A stretch of 64,000 nucleotides of DNA. Source: Branchipolynoe longqiensis (taxonomy: Eukaryota; Annelida; Polychaeta; Phyllodocida; Polynoidae). A model generated the notes under the pieces. The model was not told the DNA's origin. It saw only the letters and a list, made by a program, of their open reading frames with translations, and did no database searches. Position numbers and translations under genes: made by a program. The stretch is from positions 149,828,407 to 149,892,406 of the forward strand of contig CM059186.1 of the NCBI GenBank assembly GCA_030323885.1. Direction: 5' to 3'. The stretch's first letter is position 1, and each line of letters begins with the position of its first letter. This document shows positions 20,327 through 31,199 of the stretch, one piece after another.

Positions 20327-20829
20327 AGCCTTGACACCCCTTTCCTAAAAACATCACAGGGATCTAAGGAGTTGATTGAAACAGTATTTTAGTGAAAAAA
20401 CTTATGATATGGTATATTAATAGGCACTTCTTTGATGAAAGTCCAGGATTTCTGGCATACCACAACCTTCGCGACCTTTTGACCTCTAGTGACCTTGAGG
20501 TTCATCCAATCAGAATCTACTCTGCTTATTGTTTTAGCCTACATCCATACCAAAAGAATGAGTCGTAATTTGTTGCAGTAGAGTCTTGCGTTGTGATGAT
20601 ATACTAGATTTAGTTTCCCCTACCCCGGAATTAGGCGGCTGGTGTCGTCACAGCCTATCGTAAAAAAACGGTGTCTACCGAATTTGCGCAATACATTCAA
20701 AGTGTCCAAATTCACTTTTCAGATGTCCAAGACCCCTATAGACATAATCCAAGTGTCCACAATTTTATAGCAGGGGTGTCACATCAAAACCCTTAATTTG
20801 CACATTTTCTGGTTGTGGATCCCAGACTA
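20327..20829 (-). repeat. Right terminal inverted repeat of the Academ-like element
   Basis: It is inverted relative to 15225-15712. It contains a few extra bases, including a short insertion near 20785-20800. It ends at CCCAGACTA, followed by TAT. Confidence 0.9.
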
Positions 20830-20879
20830 TATATACTGCTACGATCCAAGACAACTGTATCCAGACATGGCTCTCCAGG

Positions 20880-21420
20880 TACGGGGCGGTGCGGAGTGGG
20901 ACGGTGCTGCGGTGCGGTGTGGAACGGTGCAGTGTGGTTCGGGGCGGTGTGGAGTGGTGCGCTGTGGTGCGGGGCGAGGCGGGGCGATGCGGGTTGGTGC
21001 AGTGTGGTGTGGAGTGGTGCGGTGTGCGGGTGGTGAGGTGTGGAGTTGTGGGGGGTGGTACGGTGTAGGGTGGTTCAGTGTGGACTGGTGCGGTGTTGTG
21101 CTATGTCGGAGCATTGCGGGGCAAGACTTGTGTGGTACGATGCAGTGCGGTGCAGCGTGGAGCAGTGCGATGCAGTGTTGTGCGGGGCGGTGCACGGTGG
21201 TGCAGTGTGGTGTAGAGCAGAGATGTGCGGTGTGGTGCGGTGCGGTGCTCTACTGTGCGGTGCGGTGCGGTGCGGTGCGGTGCGGTGCGGTGCGGTGCGG
21301 TGCGGTGCGGTGCGGTGCAGTGCAAGGTGGTGCAGTGCAGGGCGGTGCAATGCAGGGCGGTGCAGTGCAGGGCGGTGCAGTGCAGAGCGGTTCGGTGTGG
21401 GGCGGTGCGGTGTAGAGTGT
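20880..21420. repeat. Pentanucleotide array (GGTGC)n
   Basis: A degenerate GGTGC/GGTGT array with a perfect core of GGTGC units around 21235-21315. It begins about 50 bp beyond the transposon's right end. The frames over it on both strands are repeat translations. Confidence 0.95.
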
Positions 21421-21464
21421 GCATGTCTATAGACCTATTTCATATGACATCAGCACAGGTATTT

Positions 21465-22135
21465 AAGTCAGTGTGCGTGATGCTTGGCTGCAGGACAACA
21501 CACTGTCACACTGCAAACTCAATGGCTATGAGCAATCTTCATACAGAAAAGGTGAAATAACTCTAAAACTACACCACCTAGAAACAAATGCTTGGAACAC
21601 ATATAGAAAACATATTTAACAAACAGATTATATTAAATTTATAAGGTTAGGGTTCTCCATTTCTATTAATTTTAAATAAAATTGACGTTTTGCACTGCGT
21701 GTACCGGCAAACTCAATGCATTGTCAATGGCCGTGAGCAATCTTCATACAGAAAAAGCTAAATATCTCTAAAACCATACCACCTAGAAAGAAACCACTTG
21801 GAATACATACTAAAAACATTTTTAACAACCAGATTATATTATATTTATAAGGTTAGGGTTCAATTTTATTAATTTTGAATAAAATTGACGTTTTGCACTG
21901 CGCATACCGGCAAACTCAATGCATTGTCAATGGCCGTGAGCAATCTTCATACAGAAAAAGTGAAATATCTCTAAAGCTCCACCACCTAGAAACAAACTGC
22001 GTGGAACACATACAGACAACATGTTTAACAATCAGATTACATCAAATTGATAAGGTTAGGGCTCTGTATTTCTATTAATTCTGAATAAAACTGACGTTTT
22101 GCACTGCGCGTACTGGCAAACTCAATGGCAGTGTG
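21465..22135. repeat. About 205-bp satellite, three and a half units
   Basis: Units contain CAAACTCAATGCATTGTCAA, GAGCAATCTTCATACAGAAA, ACACCACCTAGAAACAAA and TTATAAGGTTAGGGTTC in fixed order. Starts are spaced about 203-207 bp. The same units occur at 28560-28920 and in part at 50820-50890. Confidence 0.9.
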
Positions 22136-22924
22136 CCTTATTGCTGCACCCAAGCTGCGCGCGCATAGACAATGTTTATGAACATTGAAAGGGGTCTATA
22201 ATACGTCGTAATGGCTATTTGAGTCTGGATCCACACCTTACACAGGAGCTCGTCGGTAAAGTCAGATAAGCCCTGGTGGCTGGTGTACCGTTACCGCGCC
22301 CCGATTTGCCGGCCGGGATGATGTGAAAAGGGGGTCCGGGGCCGGCGGCCGGCTTGTCGCCGGACCCCGTGTGTATATCTGTGACAGTTGGCGCTGGTTG
22401 CTGACGTGTATCGGTGTGCTGGGTACCAGCGGGCGGCGGCCGTATCGATTCCCGGCGCTACCAGCAGGCCTCACCTATTCCGGCCGCCGCTCCTTCCCGC
22501 CTCCCGCCCGCCGCTCCTGCCCTCCCGCCGGCAATTCCAGCCCTCCCGCCGTCTTCCCCAGGCCAACTCTCCCTTGCACCCACCCGGCAACACTGTACCC
22601 GCCTTCCACGTCTACAACCCCCCCCCCCTTCCCTCTCCCCCCTGCCCTCGTCGCTGCCGGCCCTGCGTTCAGCATTTACCGTGCCTCCTCCTCCTCCTCC
22701 CGCCCACGTCGCCGTCCGCTCCCCGGCTCCCCCCCCCCCTCTGCCCCTGCCCTCCTCCCTCCCTCCGGCACCCGGAAGTGGCCGGGGTGGCCGCCGCCGC
22801 TGACTGGCTTTCGTTTAAACGCCGCATTATACCAACAGTTAGATCTGATCCCCACCACTGCTAACACATTCACTAATGCGCCATATTGAAAATTGTCGTC
22901 GCTCGCGGTGGTCGACAGCCGGGC
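22136..22924. other. Mixed then C-rich sequence, no gene supported
   Basis: Positions 22136-22480 are unique and moderately GC-rich. Positions 22480-22790 are CCTCCCGCC-type polypyrimidine. The plus frames (22323-22889 and others) are Pro/Ser-rich translations of this composition. No splice-bounded exon was recognised. Confidence 0.4.
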
Positions 22925-23420
22925 CAATATCTATGAGGCCGGGATTGAGGCCGGGGTGAGGCCGGTATTGAGGCCGCGATTGAGGCCGGGATTGAGGCCG
23001 GAATTGAGGCCGGGATTGAGGCTGGGGTGAGGCCGGGCTGAGGCCGGGGATGAGGCCGGGGATGAGGCCAGGGTGAGTCCGGGGTTGAGGCCGGGGTTGA
23101 GGCCGGGGTTGAGGCCGGGGATAGGCCGGGGATGAGGCCAGGGTGGGTCCGGGGTTGAGGCCGGGGTGAGGCACGGGGTTGAGACCAGGATGAGGCACGG
23201 GGGTTGAGACCGGGTGAGGCCGGGGTGAGGCCGGGGTGAGGCCGGGGTGAGGCTGGGGTGAGGCCGGGTTGAGGCCGGGGTGAGGCCAAGTTGAGGCCGG
23301 GGTGAGGGCGGGTTGAGGCCAGGGTAAGGCCGGGGTGATGGCGGGGTGAGGCTGGGGTGATGGCGGGGTGAGGCGGGGTGAGGCCGGGGTGAGGCCGGGG
23401 TGAGGTGAGTGAGTGTGGTG
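22925..23420. repeat. About 12-bp minisatellite (GAGGCCGGGGTT)n
   Basis: Around 40 degenerate units of GAGGCCGGGGTT/GAGGCCGGGATT. Purine-rich GGGTAGGGAAGG sequence follows to about 23740. Confidence 0.9.
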
Positions 23421-23759
23421 CAGGTGGTGCGGTGTGGTGACACGTAAAGACGCCTTGATGGGAGGTCGGGGTGAGATAGGTGGGGTGGGGGGGTAGGGAA
23501 GGGTTGGTAGGGAATAGTGGGTAGGGAAGGGTGGATAAGGAAGGGTGAGGAAACGGAGGCTAGGGAGGGACATGTGGGTAGGGAGGTATGGGGAGAGAAT
23601 GGTGGAAAGGAGGGTTTGGTAGGGAAAGCCAGAAAGAGAACCGAAGGCTGGTTAGGCAAGGGTGGAACAGAAAGGGTGAGTAGGGTAGAACGGTAGGGTC
23701 TGGTGAGGATCGTAGGGAAGGATGGGTTAATAGGGAAGGGTCAGAAGGAGGGTTCGAAC

Positions 23760-24005
23760 TCTGATCGAGTCAAATCAATGACATAGAAATTGATACTTTT
23801 TGCTTCCTAGCCCGGCGCTCGGCATTAGTAGGATAGTGAAAGGACTCATTGGCTCAGTGTCAGGATAATGTGACTGAGTGGGGTATTAGGTCATGGGCCT
23901 GGCCACCCACTGAGGCAGCACTATAGTGTCGCCATGAGTGCGCACTGTCATAAGTCGGTTCCCGTCCTGATATGACCCTACGGTATGGCCAGGTGGTAAA
24001 ACTCC
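23760..24005 (+). mobile_element. SINE-A copy opening into a CACCCA array
   Basis: The SINE lacks most of its head and reads to ATATGACCCTACGGTATGGC then CAGGTGGTAAAACTCC. It passes without a break into CAATCCTCCAATCC and the hexamer array. Positions 23833-24040 are nearly identical to 27268-27475. Confidence 0.85.
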
Positions 24006-24009
24006 AACA

Positions 24010-25215
24010 ACCAATCCTCCAATCCTCCAATCCACACCCACACCCACACCCACATCCACATCCACATCCACACCCGCATCCACACCCACACCCACAATCA
24101 CTCACACTCACACCCACACCCACACTCACACCCACACCCACACTCACACCCACACCCACATCTACATCCACACCCACATCCACACCCACACCCACACCCA
24201 CACCCACACTCACACCCACACCCACACCCACACCCACATACACACCCACACCCACACCCACATATACACTGACATCCACATCGACATCGACACCCAGACC
24301 CACTTCCACATCCACACCTACACCCACACTCACTCACACTCACACCCACACCCACACCCCCACTCACACCCACACCCACACCCACATCTACATCTACACC
24401 CACAGCCACACCCACATCCACACCAACACCCACACCCACACTCACATCCACATCCACACCCACATCCACACCCACATCCACACCCACACCCACACCCACA
24501 CCCACACCCACACCCACACCCACACCCACACCCACACCTACACCGACATGCACATCCACATCGACACCCAGACCCACATCCACATCCACACCCACACCCA
24601 CACTCACACCCACACCCACACTCACACCCACACCCACACCCACATCTACATCTACACCCACATCCACACCCACACCCACACCCACACCCACACCCACACC
24701 AACACCCACACCCACATCCACACCCACATCCACACTCACATCCACATTCACATCCACACCCACACCCACACCCACACCCACATCCACACCCACATATACA
24801 CCGACATGCACATCCACATCGACACCCAGACCCACATCCACATCCACATCCACATCCACACCCACACCCACACCATCACTCACACTCACACCCACACCCA
24901 CACCCACACCCACACCCACACCCACACCCACACCCACACCCACACCCACATCTACATCTACACCCACACCCACACCCACACCCGCATCCACATCCACACC
25001 CACACCCACACCCACACCCACACCCACACCCACACTCACATCCACACCCCGTCCTGATATGACCTTAGATGTTGCTAGGACGTAAAACAACAACGAACAA
25101 ACAACAATCCACACCCACATCCACATCCACATCCACACCCAGATCCACACCCACATCCACATCTACACCCACACCCACATCCACACTTACACCCACACCT
25201 CCACCCGCGGGTCTG
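24010..25215. repeat. CACCCA-type hexamer array with higher-order periodicity
   Basis: This is 1.2 kb of CACACC/CATCCA hexamers. A marker block GACATGCACATCCACATCGA occurs near 24545 and 24800, with a related form near 24265. That gives a higher-order period of about 250-280 bp. The frames of 354-361 codons are His/Thr or Val/Gly repeats. A SINE-A tail interrupts at 25048. Confidence 0.9.
25048..25108 (+). mobile_element. SINE-A 3' tail inside the hexamer array
   Basis: CCCGTCCTGATATGACCTTA followed by GATGTTGCTAGGACGTAAAA and an AACAAC tail. CACCCA hexamers lie on both sides. Confidence 0.9.
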
Positions 25216-25329
25216 GGCAGGACAAAGCGATCCTTGAGCAGACAGGAGGATGAGATGAAATGTGTCACAGTGTTTACGTACACGATACCGACACAGCCGT
25301 ACCGCACACAACTGTACCGTACACAGACG

Positions 25330-25410
25330 GGACGACCCCATGACCCGATATTCAACTCAGTAATATTATCCTGATGCTGAGCAAACCAGCCATTGCTCCT
25401 ATCCTTGTAA
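25330..25410 (-). mobile_element. SINE-A middle fragment
   Basis: CCATGACCCGATATTCAACT and ATTATCCTGATGCTGAGC match the reversed SINE-A body. AAGGCC then TTTTTTTTTAAATTGGTGAT begins another repeat like the SINE-B 5' extension. Confidence 0.7.
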
Positions 25411-25755
25411 GGCCTTTTTTTTTAAATTGGTGATCGTCCCCACTCGTGCCTTAAAAATCCCTGGACCATGATTTTGATCTTTTTTTTTGTAACTGTTAAA
25501 AATGTGTCGGGCTAGCACCAATTCAACTTTCATAAGCAAACAATTGAAACTTAAGTTCTATAACTGTATGATATAATACATTTCTAAATAAGAATACAGT
25601 GTTCATTGCTTGACTGAAAACATTGTGATGTGTACATACATGACATGTGATCCTTTTATCAGTCTAGGGTGGTCCAATTTAATTTTGTGTAATACTGAAA
25701 AGAAATATATTTTTTTTAACATAAAAACCGCCTGCCCGACACAGATTTGTGTGAT
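25411..25755. other. AT-rich unique sequence
   Basis: No gene or clear repeat was found beyond the SINE-B-like 5' words at 25408-25440. Confidence 0.35.
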
Positions 25756-25759
25756 CAAT

Positions 25760-25912
25760 AGGAGGATCGTTGCCTAGTGCTGAGTTCCAGGCTTTGTAGC
25801 GACAAGTTTCAATTTTGTAAGTCACCAGTTTGATTCGGCCGGCATTTGAACACCTGACCTTCGGCACCGGAAGTCAGCGTTCTTATCGATTCGGCCACCG
25901 CATCCGGTCCCC
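25760..25912 (-). mobile_element. SINE-A 5' half, variant head
   Basis: It ends in GATTCGGCCACCGCATCCGG (reversed head) and contains CGACAAGTTTCAATTTTGTA. The head variant with GAACACCTGACCTTCGGCAC resembles the 7380-7445 and 61253 copies. Confidence 0.75.
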
Positions 25913-26023
25913 TATATAGGCACGGTCAGTTAATCAGCATACCAGGTTAGACTAAGCTTTCTCCACATAGCGTTTAAGTATATAGGCCTACTTTTGTGTT
26001 ATGAGTTTAACAAAGCTTTCCAT

Positions 26024-26726
26024 TCCTTACACCCCTGTCACACTATGACGTAACGAGTCAATGTGAGCCTGACGTGGTCACTTTTCGTCATTACATTGCC
26101 ATACCTTGGGTTACGTTATGATGATGTCAGAATAACATTAGACTGACGTCGAGCTACGTCACATTACGTCGTGTTACGTCGGCGCGCATCAAGGTTTTGA
26201 ACCTGTTCAAAACTTTCGACGTGACGGGAACGTAAGGGTTTAGGTTCGCCATACGTTCTGTACACGTTCGGCGAACATCAATGACGTTAAACGGACGTTA
26301 GTCAAAAGCTGCTCACTACGTTCCACTATGTTCTACTATGTCGACCCACATTAACGCCAGTGGAAACGTCCACGCGGCATAATGGGAACGTCAGGAGAAC
26401 ATAAGGAGAACATAAGGAGAATGTTTGCCGAACGTACTTCCAATGTACGTTCAGCGTTTCACCACCGTGTCATGACGTATGTAACTTCACGTAATGTTCT
26501 TCTGGTGATGGAATAACGTACATGACGTTCCGTGACCATAATGACGTTGTCCTCTCTCGTTGAATGCCGCTATCACTACGCTTTACCGACATTACACTCT
26601 CGTCCACTACGCTGCATCCACGTTCAACTTGTGCCCAAATTTGCATACTACGCCGAGAAGTTCGACGTTTTTCACGTTCTCCCTATGCTGACGTCGTTAA
26701 GTCGTAGTGTGACAGGGCCTTTACAC
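26024..26726. mobile_element. M2 element with inverted ends and ACGT-rich interior
   Basis: The left TIR is CCCTGTCACACTATGACGTA (26033-26052). The right TIR reversed is CCCTGTCACACTACGACTTA (ends at 26717). Flanking TCCTTACAC and CCTTTACAC suggest an 8-9 bp target duplication with mismatches. The interior is packed with ACGTTC, GACGT and AACGTAC words on both strands. There is no open frame of interest. Confidence 0.75.
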
Positions 26727-27030
26727 CGATTGAGAGCGGTCTGAACGACAATAACATTGATACTACTTGTGGCGTTACGTCCTATTCGGGAACCTACTTA
26801 GTCACCTCTCAGAAGACAGCCGTTCACAGAAACTCCATTAAGGGGAAAAGAATGGAAATATGAATTCGATTAAGTATTGCAGCAACACACTGCACAACAA
26901 AAGTAGCTTATCCCGCAAGCATCACCTGCAATAAAGGCAGCTGAATAAAGGAGCGCGTTTTAAGAGCCAAGGAGCAATGCCATTTCTGGGCTGTTGCATG
27001 TAACTCATTTAGCCGCATTGCCAATTAGGG
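26727..27030. other. Unique sequence, nothing recognised
   Basis: Mixed composition. No repeat or coding signal could be supported. Confidence 0.3.
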
Positions 27031-27032
27031 GT

Positions 27033-27265
27033 AACTGGACTGGATGGTTGAATCAGAATCAGTGTGAGCTCTGGCTGGCTTTCTGTGTCCGAGGTCGTGG
27101 ACGTGAACATCGACTGAGTCAAGCAAATGACTTACAAAATTGATATCGCTACCGAGCCTGGCACTCAGTATTAATAGGGTAGGACAAGACTGGTTTTCTT
27201 AGTGTCAGGATAATGTGACTGAGTGGTATATCATGTTATGGTGCTGACTGAGCATCCTCTCACTC
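27033..27265 (+). mobile_element. SINE-A, diverged 5' two thirds
   Basis: It contains a head (CTGGACTGGATGGTTGAATC), CAAATGACTTACAAAATTGA and GTGTCAGGATAATGTGACTG. It stops abruptly at CTCACTCAG and is followed by a second SINE segment in the same orientation. Confidence 0.75.
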
Positions 27266-27267
27266 AG

Positions 27268-27470
27268 GTGAAAGGACTCATTGGCTCAGTGTCAGGATAA
27301 TGTGACTGAGTGGGGTATTAGGTCATGGGCCTGGCCACCCACTGAGGCAGCACTATAGTGTCGCCATGAGTGCGCACTGTCATAAGTCGCTTACCGTCCT
27401 GATATGACCCTACGGTATGGCCAGGTGGTAAAACTCCAACAACCAATCCTCCAATCCTCCAATCCACACC
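27268..27470 (+). mobile_element. SINE-A segment, duplicate of 23833-24040
   Basis: It begins GTGAAAGGACTCATTGGCTC exactly as at 23833 and shares the private variants GGGCCTGGCCACCCACTGAG and CTACGGTATGGCCAGGTGGT. It enters a CACACCCACCACA array through the same CAATCCTCC junction. Shared variants point to local duplication and not to two insertions. Confidence 0.85.
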
Positions 27471-27622
27471 CACCACACCACACCCACATCCACATCCACA
27501 TCCACACACCCGCATCCACACACCCACAATCACCACACACACACTCACACCCACACCACCCACACCACACTCACCACCACTCCACACCCACACCCACACC
27601 CACACCCACACCCACACTTATT
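27470..27622. repeat. Short CACCCA/CCACAC array
   Basis: About 150 bp of the same hexamer family as 24010-25215, following the duplicated SINE segment. Confidence 0.9.
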
Positions 27623-27624
27623 AT

Positions 27625-27715
27625 TAAGTCACCATTAGTGCACATTGTCATAAGGCTATGCGCATCATGATATGACCTTAAATGTTGCTAGGAGGTACAG
27701 CTTTAAGCAAACAAA
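27625..27715 (+). mobile_element. SINE-A 3' tail
   Basis: AAGTCACCATTAGTGCACAT through ATATGACCTTAAATGTTGCT and AGCAAACAAA. Together with 27268-27470 it restores a SINE split by the array. Confidence 0.75.
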
Positions 27716-27719
27716 TGAA

Positions 27720-28500
27720 TTATCAAGCCTTGTATAAAGGAGGTCAGGCTTTGTTGTTGTTGATTGGTTAAGACTTAGTAGGACGGGAAAAGGGGAAATA
27801 TGGTGTGAAGTCAAAGAAAATCCAACAAAAATAACAACAGAAACATTAAGGATCTGCTACATCAATTAAGCAGTTATTGCCAAATATGGCGATTGAGGAC
27901 AGAGTTCCTTTGGAATGAGTATTGACTGAGGACGTAACCAAGATCGATATACATTTACTGAGGCCTTAGGGACGCAAACTCCATATTCAATTCGATTCGG
28001 TAACTTTTATTCACGATGATTACATCCATATAACATGAAATAAAACATATTGGTGTGAATTTATGAAGTACTTAGCTCATTTCTCCAATGATTAAGCAAT
28101 TATGATCTATATAATGCATCACCATTGATAACAGCGTAACAATGAATTGCCTGATTTACCTATGCACATCATAAAACCGTAGGCATTTTTTTCCTGATCA
28201 GAATCTTGACTGAAGCTACACCCTGTGAAACAAACATAGTTCTAGAGCTACACTTATTTGGGTAATAAAGTATTTGTATTTGTTGAATAACTTTCACTTT
28301 TGAACTTCAATCATTTGTCTCAATGTTGGCATTGTGTTTTATTCAAAGGGAACAACTCATCCCCGACCCACCGCCGCCCTGATCAACTCACAGGTGAATG
28401 TACTGCTTCCTCCTCATCCACCCGAGTCACGCTAGCAGACTTTCATAGCCCTGGCACAACCATATATAAAGCCAGCCAGCTGATAACCATTGGCACATCT
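27720..28500. other. AT-rich unique sequence
   Basis: No exon was recognised. CATATATAAAG at 28460 is TATA-like but has no coding context. Confidence 0.35.
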
Positions 28501-28504
28501 TGGC

Positions 28505-29004
28505 GGCCCGGTGTTGCAGATTCCGAGGGACACCAGTTTACCAGGGACACTTCCATTCAAATGCATTGTCAACGGCCGTGAGCAAATCTTCATACAGAAA
28601 AAAATCAAATATCTCTAAAATTACACCACCTAGAAACAAATCGCTTCATACACATATAGAAAACATATTTACCATTAAGATTATATTAAATTGATAAGGT
28701 TAGGGTTCTTGATTCCTATTAACTTTGAATAAAACTAATGTTTTTCACTGCGCGTACCGTCCAACTCAAGGCATTGTCAATGGCCATGAGCAATCTTCAT
28801 ACAGAAAATATAGGAAAAGTTCAATATCTCTAAAACGACACGACCTAGAAACAAATCGTTTGGTACACATATAGAAAACATCTTTACCAAAAACATTATA
28901 TTAAATTCATAAGGTTAGTGACGATGCTGTTCGATTTTGACGCATGCGCAGAAGCAATGTGTCCCTGGCAAACTGGTGTCCCTGGCAAACCGTAACACCG
29001 GCAG
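28505..29004. mobile_element. TIR element enclosing two 205-bp satellite units
   Basis: The left end holds CCGGTGTTGC and GGGACACCAGTTTACCAGGG. The right end reversed holds CCGGTGTTACGG and GGGACACCAGTTTGCCAGGG. Between these arms of about 45 bp lie roughly two units of the satellite also found at 21465-22135. The element has no coding capacity. Mollusc elements with central tandem repeats (pearl/Helentron-like) are a possible comparison, but those lack such TIRs. Confidence 0.75.
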
Positions 29005-29737
29005 CGCATCCACCCTGCGCCACCATTTCTTTTCCACCCACCCATACTACATACTTGTACTCGTAGGGCTGGTCCGGAACCCGAATTTTGAAATCAAACT
29101 TGCTTAATACCCACACTGCCTTGTTGAGTCTTTCCGTATTAAATCATGAGCATTAGTAACTGAAATTTAAAATGCATTCTTGCAAATATCCAGCCATAGC
29201 AGCAAAATATCAGTTTTATCACACCAGGTAGGTTATCAGGCATTGCAATGGAATTCGCTGTAGAGAATAATATGTTATTAATCGATATTTAGACGTTTAA
29301 TAAATCATAATTATAACTTTCAGATAAATGCATTATCATGAGTTTATTTTCTTTATGCTAAGATCAGCGACATTCTTCAATTTCGGCGGATATTTCCATA
29401 AATGTGCATAAATGTGCACTCTGTGTGGAAATGGCGTGGAAATGTCTCCTCCCGAGGGCTCGGCCACCATAAAGTTTGGTATGTATCCAGTTTACAGCCT
29501 CGAGCTTGGAAAGGGCCACCATTAAATCCGGACTAACTTTCCAAACTCAAGAGGTGGAGTTGTGATTATGTGTCTTAAGCCGAGATTCCATTAACACATA
29601 CAGTCTGGATTCACTCGCCCTAAGCCCCCCCCCCCCCCTGTCCCGCCGTCCAAAGTTGTCAACATTTCCACTACACACAAATCGTACGATAGGACAGAGG
29701 GGCAGCTGTCACTAAAGAACGAATGTTAGCATTTAAT
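29005..29737. other. AT-rich unique sequence
   Basis: Nothing coding was recognised. A C-run lies at about 29625-29638. Confidence 0.35.
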
Positions 29738-30197
29738 AACCAATGCCTCGATATAACCTGAACCAAAGCCTCGATATAACCTGAACCAATGCCTCGATAT
29801 AACCTGAACCAATGCCTCGATATAACCTGAACCAATGCCTCGATATAACCTGAACCAATGCCTCGATATAACCTGAACCAATGCCTCGATATAACCTGAA
29901 CCAATGCCTCGATATAACCTGAACCAATGCCTCGATATAACCTGAACCAATGCCCCAATATAACCTGAACCAATGCCTCGATATAACCTGAACCAATGCC
30001 TCGATATAACCTGAACCAATGCCTCAATATAACCTGAACCAATGCCTCAATATAACCTGAACCAATGCCTCAATATAACCTGAACCAATGCCTCGATATA
30101 ACCTGAACCAATGCCTCGATATAACCTGAACCAATGCCTCGATATAACCTGAACCAATGCCTCGATACAACCTGAACCAATGCCTCGATATAACCTG
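29738..30197. repeat. 23-bp minisatellite, 20 units
   Basis: Units of ACCAATGCCTCGATATAACC+TGA are nearly perfect, with CAATAT variants grouped at 30025-30075. No spacers are present. The unit length is not a multiple of three and has no stops on the minus strand, so all minus frames are open by chance. The array runs directly into a SINE-A at 30198. Confidence 0.97.
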
Positions 30198-30480
30198 GCC
30201 ACATCAGGACGGGTACCGACTTGTGACAACGTGCACTCATGGTGACTTTATAGTGCTGCCCGACTGGGATGCCAGGCCACCAGTACCATGACCCGATATC
30301 CCACTCAGTCACATTATCCTAACACTGAGCCAACCAGTCATCGCCCTATCCTAATAATGTTGAGCGCCTGGTTAAGAAGTGACACATATAAATTTGTAAG
30401 TCATGGGTTTGACTCAACCATGGTTCGAACCCGTGGGTTCAAATCCAACGATCTACCAAAACGGGAGACGGACCCTCAAC
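30198..30480 (-). mobile_element. SINE-A, reversed, lacking its 3' tail
   Basis: It starts at GCCACATCAGGACGGGTACC, where the TGCTAGGACGTAAAAC tail should be; the 23-bp array replaces that tail. The head (reversed) ends near GGGAGACGGACCCTCAAC. The 30480-30593 stretch is unique. Confidence 0.85.
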
Positions 30481-30593
30481 AACGAGAAGAAAACTATCCA
30501 GATGAATAAAGTATGGGGAAGGGGAGCGCATGATATATATTCTACGCGCCAAGCATATCAAAACAGCTGTACACCCATGAGGGTGATTCGACA

Positions 30594-31199
30594 TACAGTG
30601 AAACATCAGTTTTTTAACATACTTCATTCCTAAATGTTGTTTGTAAACTGATTTGTTTGTAAACTGATTTCTTTGTAAACCGAAACCAATTTTTATTTAA
30701 GAAGCAATGGAAAATGGATTAATCCGTTCCTGACGCCCAAATGAAAGGTTTTTTTCATACCTTGAATATTGATTAAAATCTTGCACGAAATGAATAAGCA
30801 ATAATTAAAAATATAACAGACAATTAAATTTCGCCTTAAATGTACAGAGGAGACTTGATAGCGTAAGTAGAAGGTGGAGAGGAAGGAAGAGGGGAGGGAT
30901 GTTACTGTTTGGAAGGGGAGTCCCCCTCCATAAGAACATCAGGTAATTTAAATTCTAGATTATTTTCAGAATCTAAGAATAGAAATCACAAAATTAAAGA
31001 AAATAAAAAAACAAACACAGCACAGGTATTCACTGAGCAGAGGCTGCTGCATAGCTGATGTGCATCCTGACATGCATATCAGTAATGGCTCATAAACTGA
31101 GAATGCGGTTGGAAACCAATGCACTTTTTGTTAGAAAAATATGTTCGTGAACTGATTTGTTTGAAAAGCGAGCTGTTTGAAAACTGAGGTTTCACTGTA
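30594..31199. mobile_element. 602-bp MITE, Tc1/mariner-pogo-like ends
   Basis: The left end is CAGTGAAACATCAGTTTTTT and the right end reversed is CAGTGAAACCTCAGTTTTCA. TA flanks both sides (30594-30595 and 31198-31199). Subterminal AAACTGATTTGTTTG words repeat inside both ends. The TA target and CAGTGAAACCTC-type TIR fit pogo/Tigger relatives. There is no transposase frame. Confidence 0.8.

Larger units (their letters stand above)
15225..20829 (-). mobile_element. Academ-like DNA transposon, decayed
   Basis: The element begins TAGTCTGGGATCCACAACC and ends with its reverse complement, GGTTGTGGATCCCAGACTA. The inverted arms of about 490 bp are near 90 percent alike by eye. TAT flanks both ends (15222-15224 and 20830-20832), giving a 3-bp target duplication. 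A TA duplication with GTCTGG termini is the alternative. One minus-strand gene fills the interior. Its product has a possible RNase H-like acidic core, an XPG/FEN1-like nuclease and a Cys-rich C-terminus. As I recall, Academ transposons carry XPG nuclease plus a Cys cluster and make 3-4 bp duplications, which fits. The gene carries frameshifts, a stop and an apparent deletion, so this copy is not autonomous. Confidence 0.8.

Noticed and set aside
23972..25162. Open frames of 361 (plus) and 354 (minus) codons
   Set aside because: They are His/Thr or Val/Gly translations of the CACCCA hexamer array. Both strands are open because the array lacks stop triplets.
24010..25215. Telomere-like repeat
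   Set aside because: The units are CACCCA/CATCCA variants and not TTAGGG. The array is interrupted by SINE sequence and is internal.
29738..30197. CRISPR-like array of 23-bp repeats
   Set aside because: Units are directly adjacent with no spacers, and the sequence is eukaryotic. It is a simple minisatellite.
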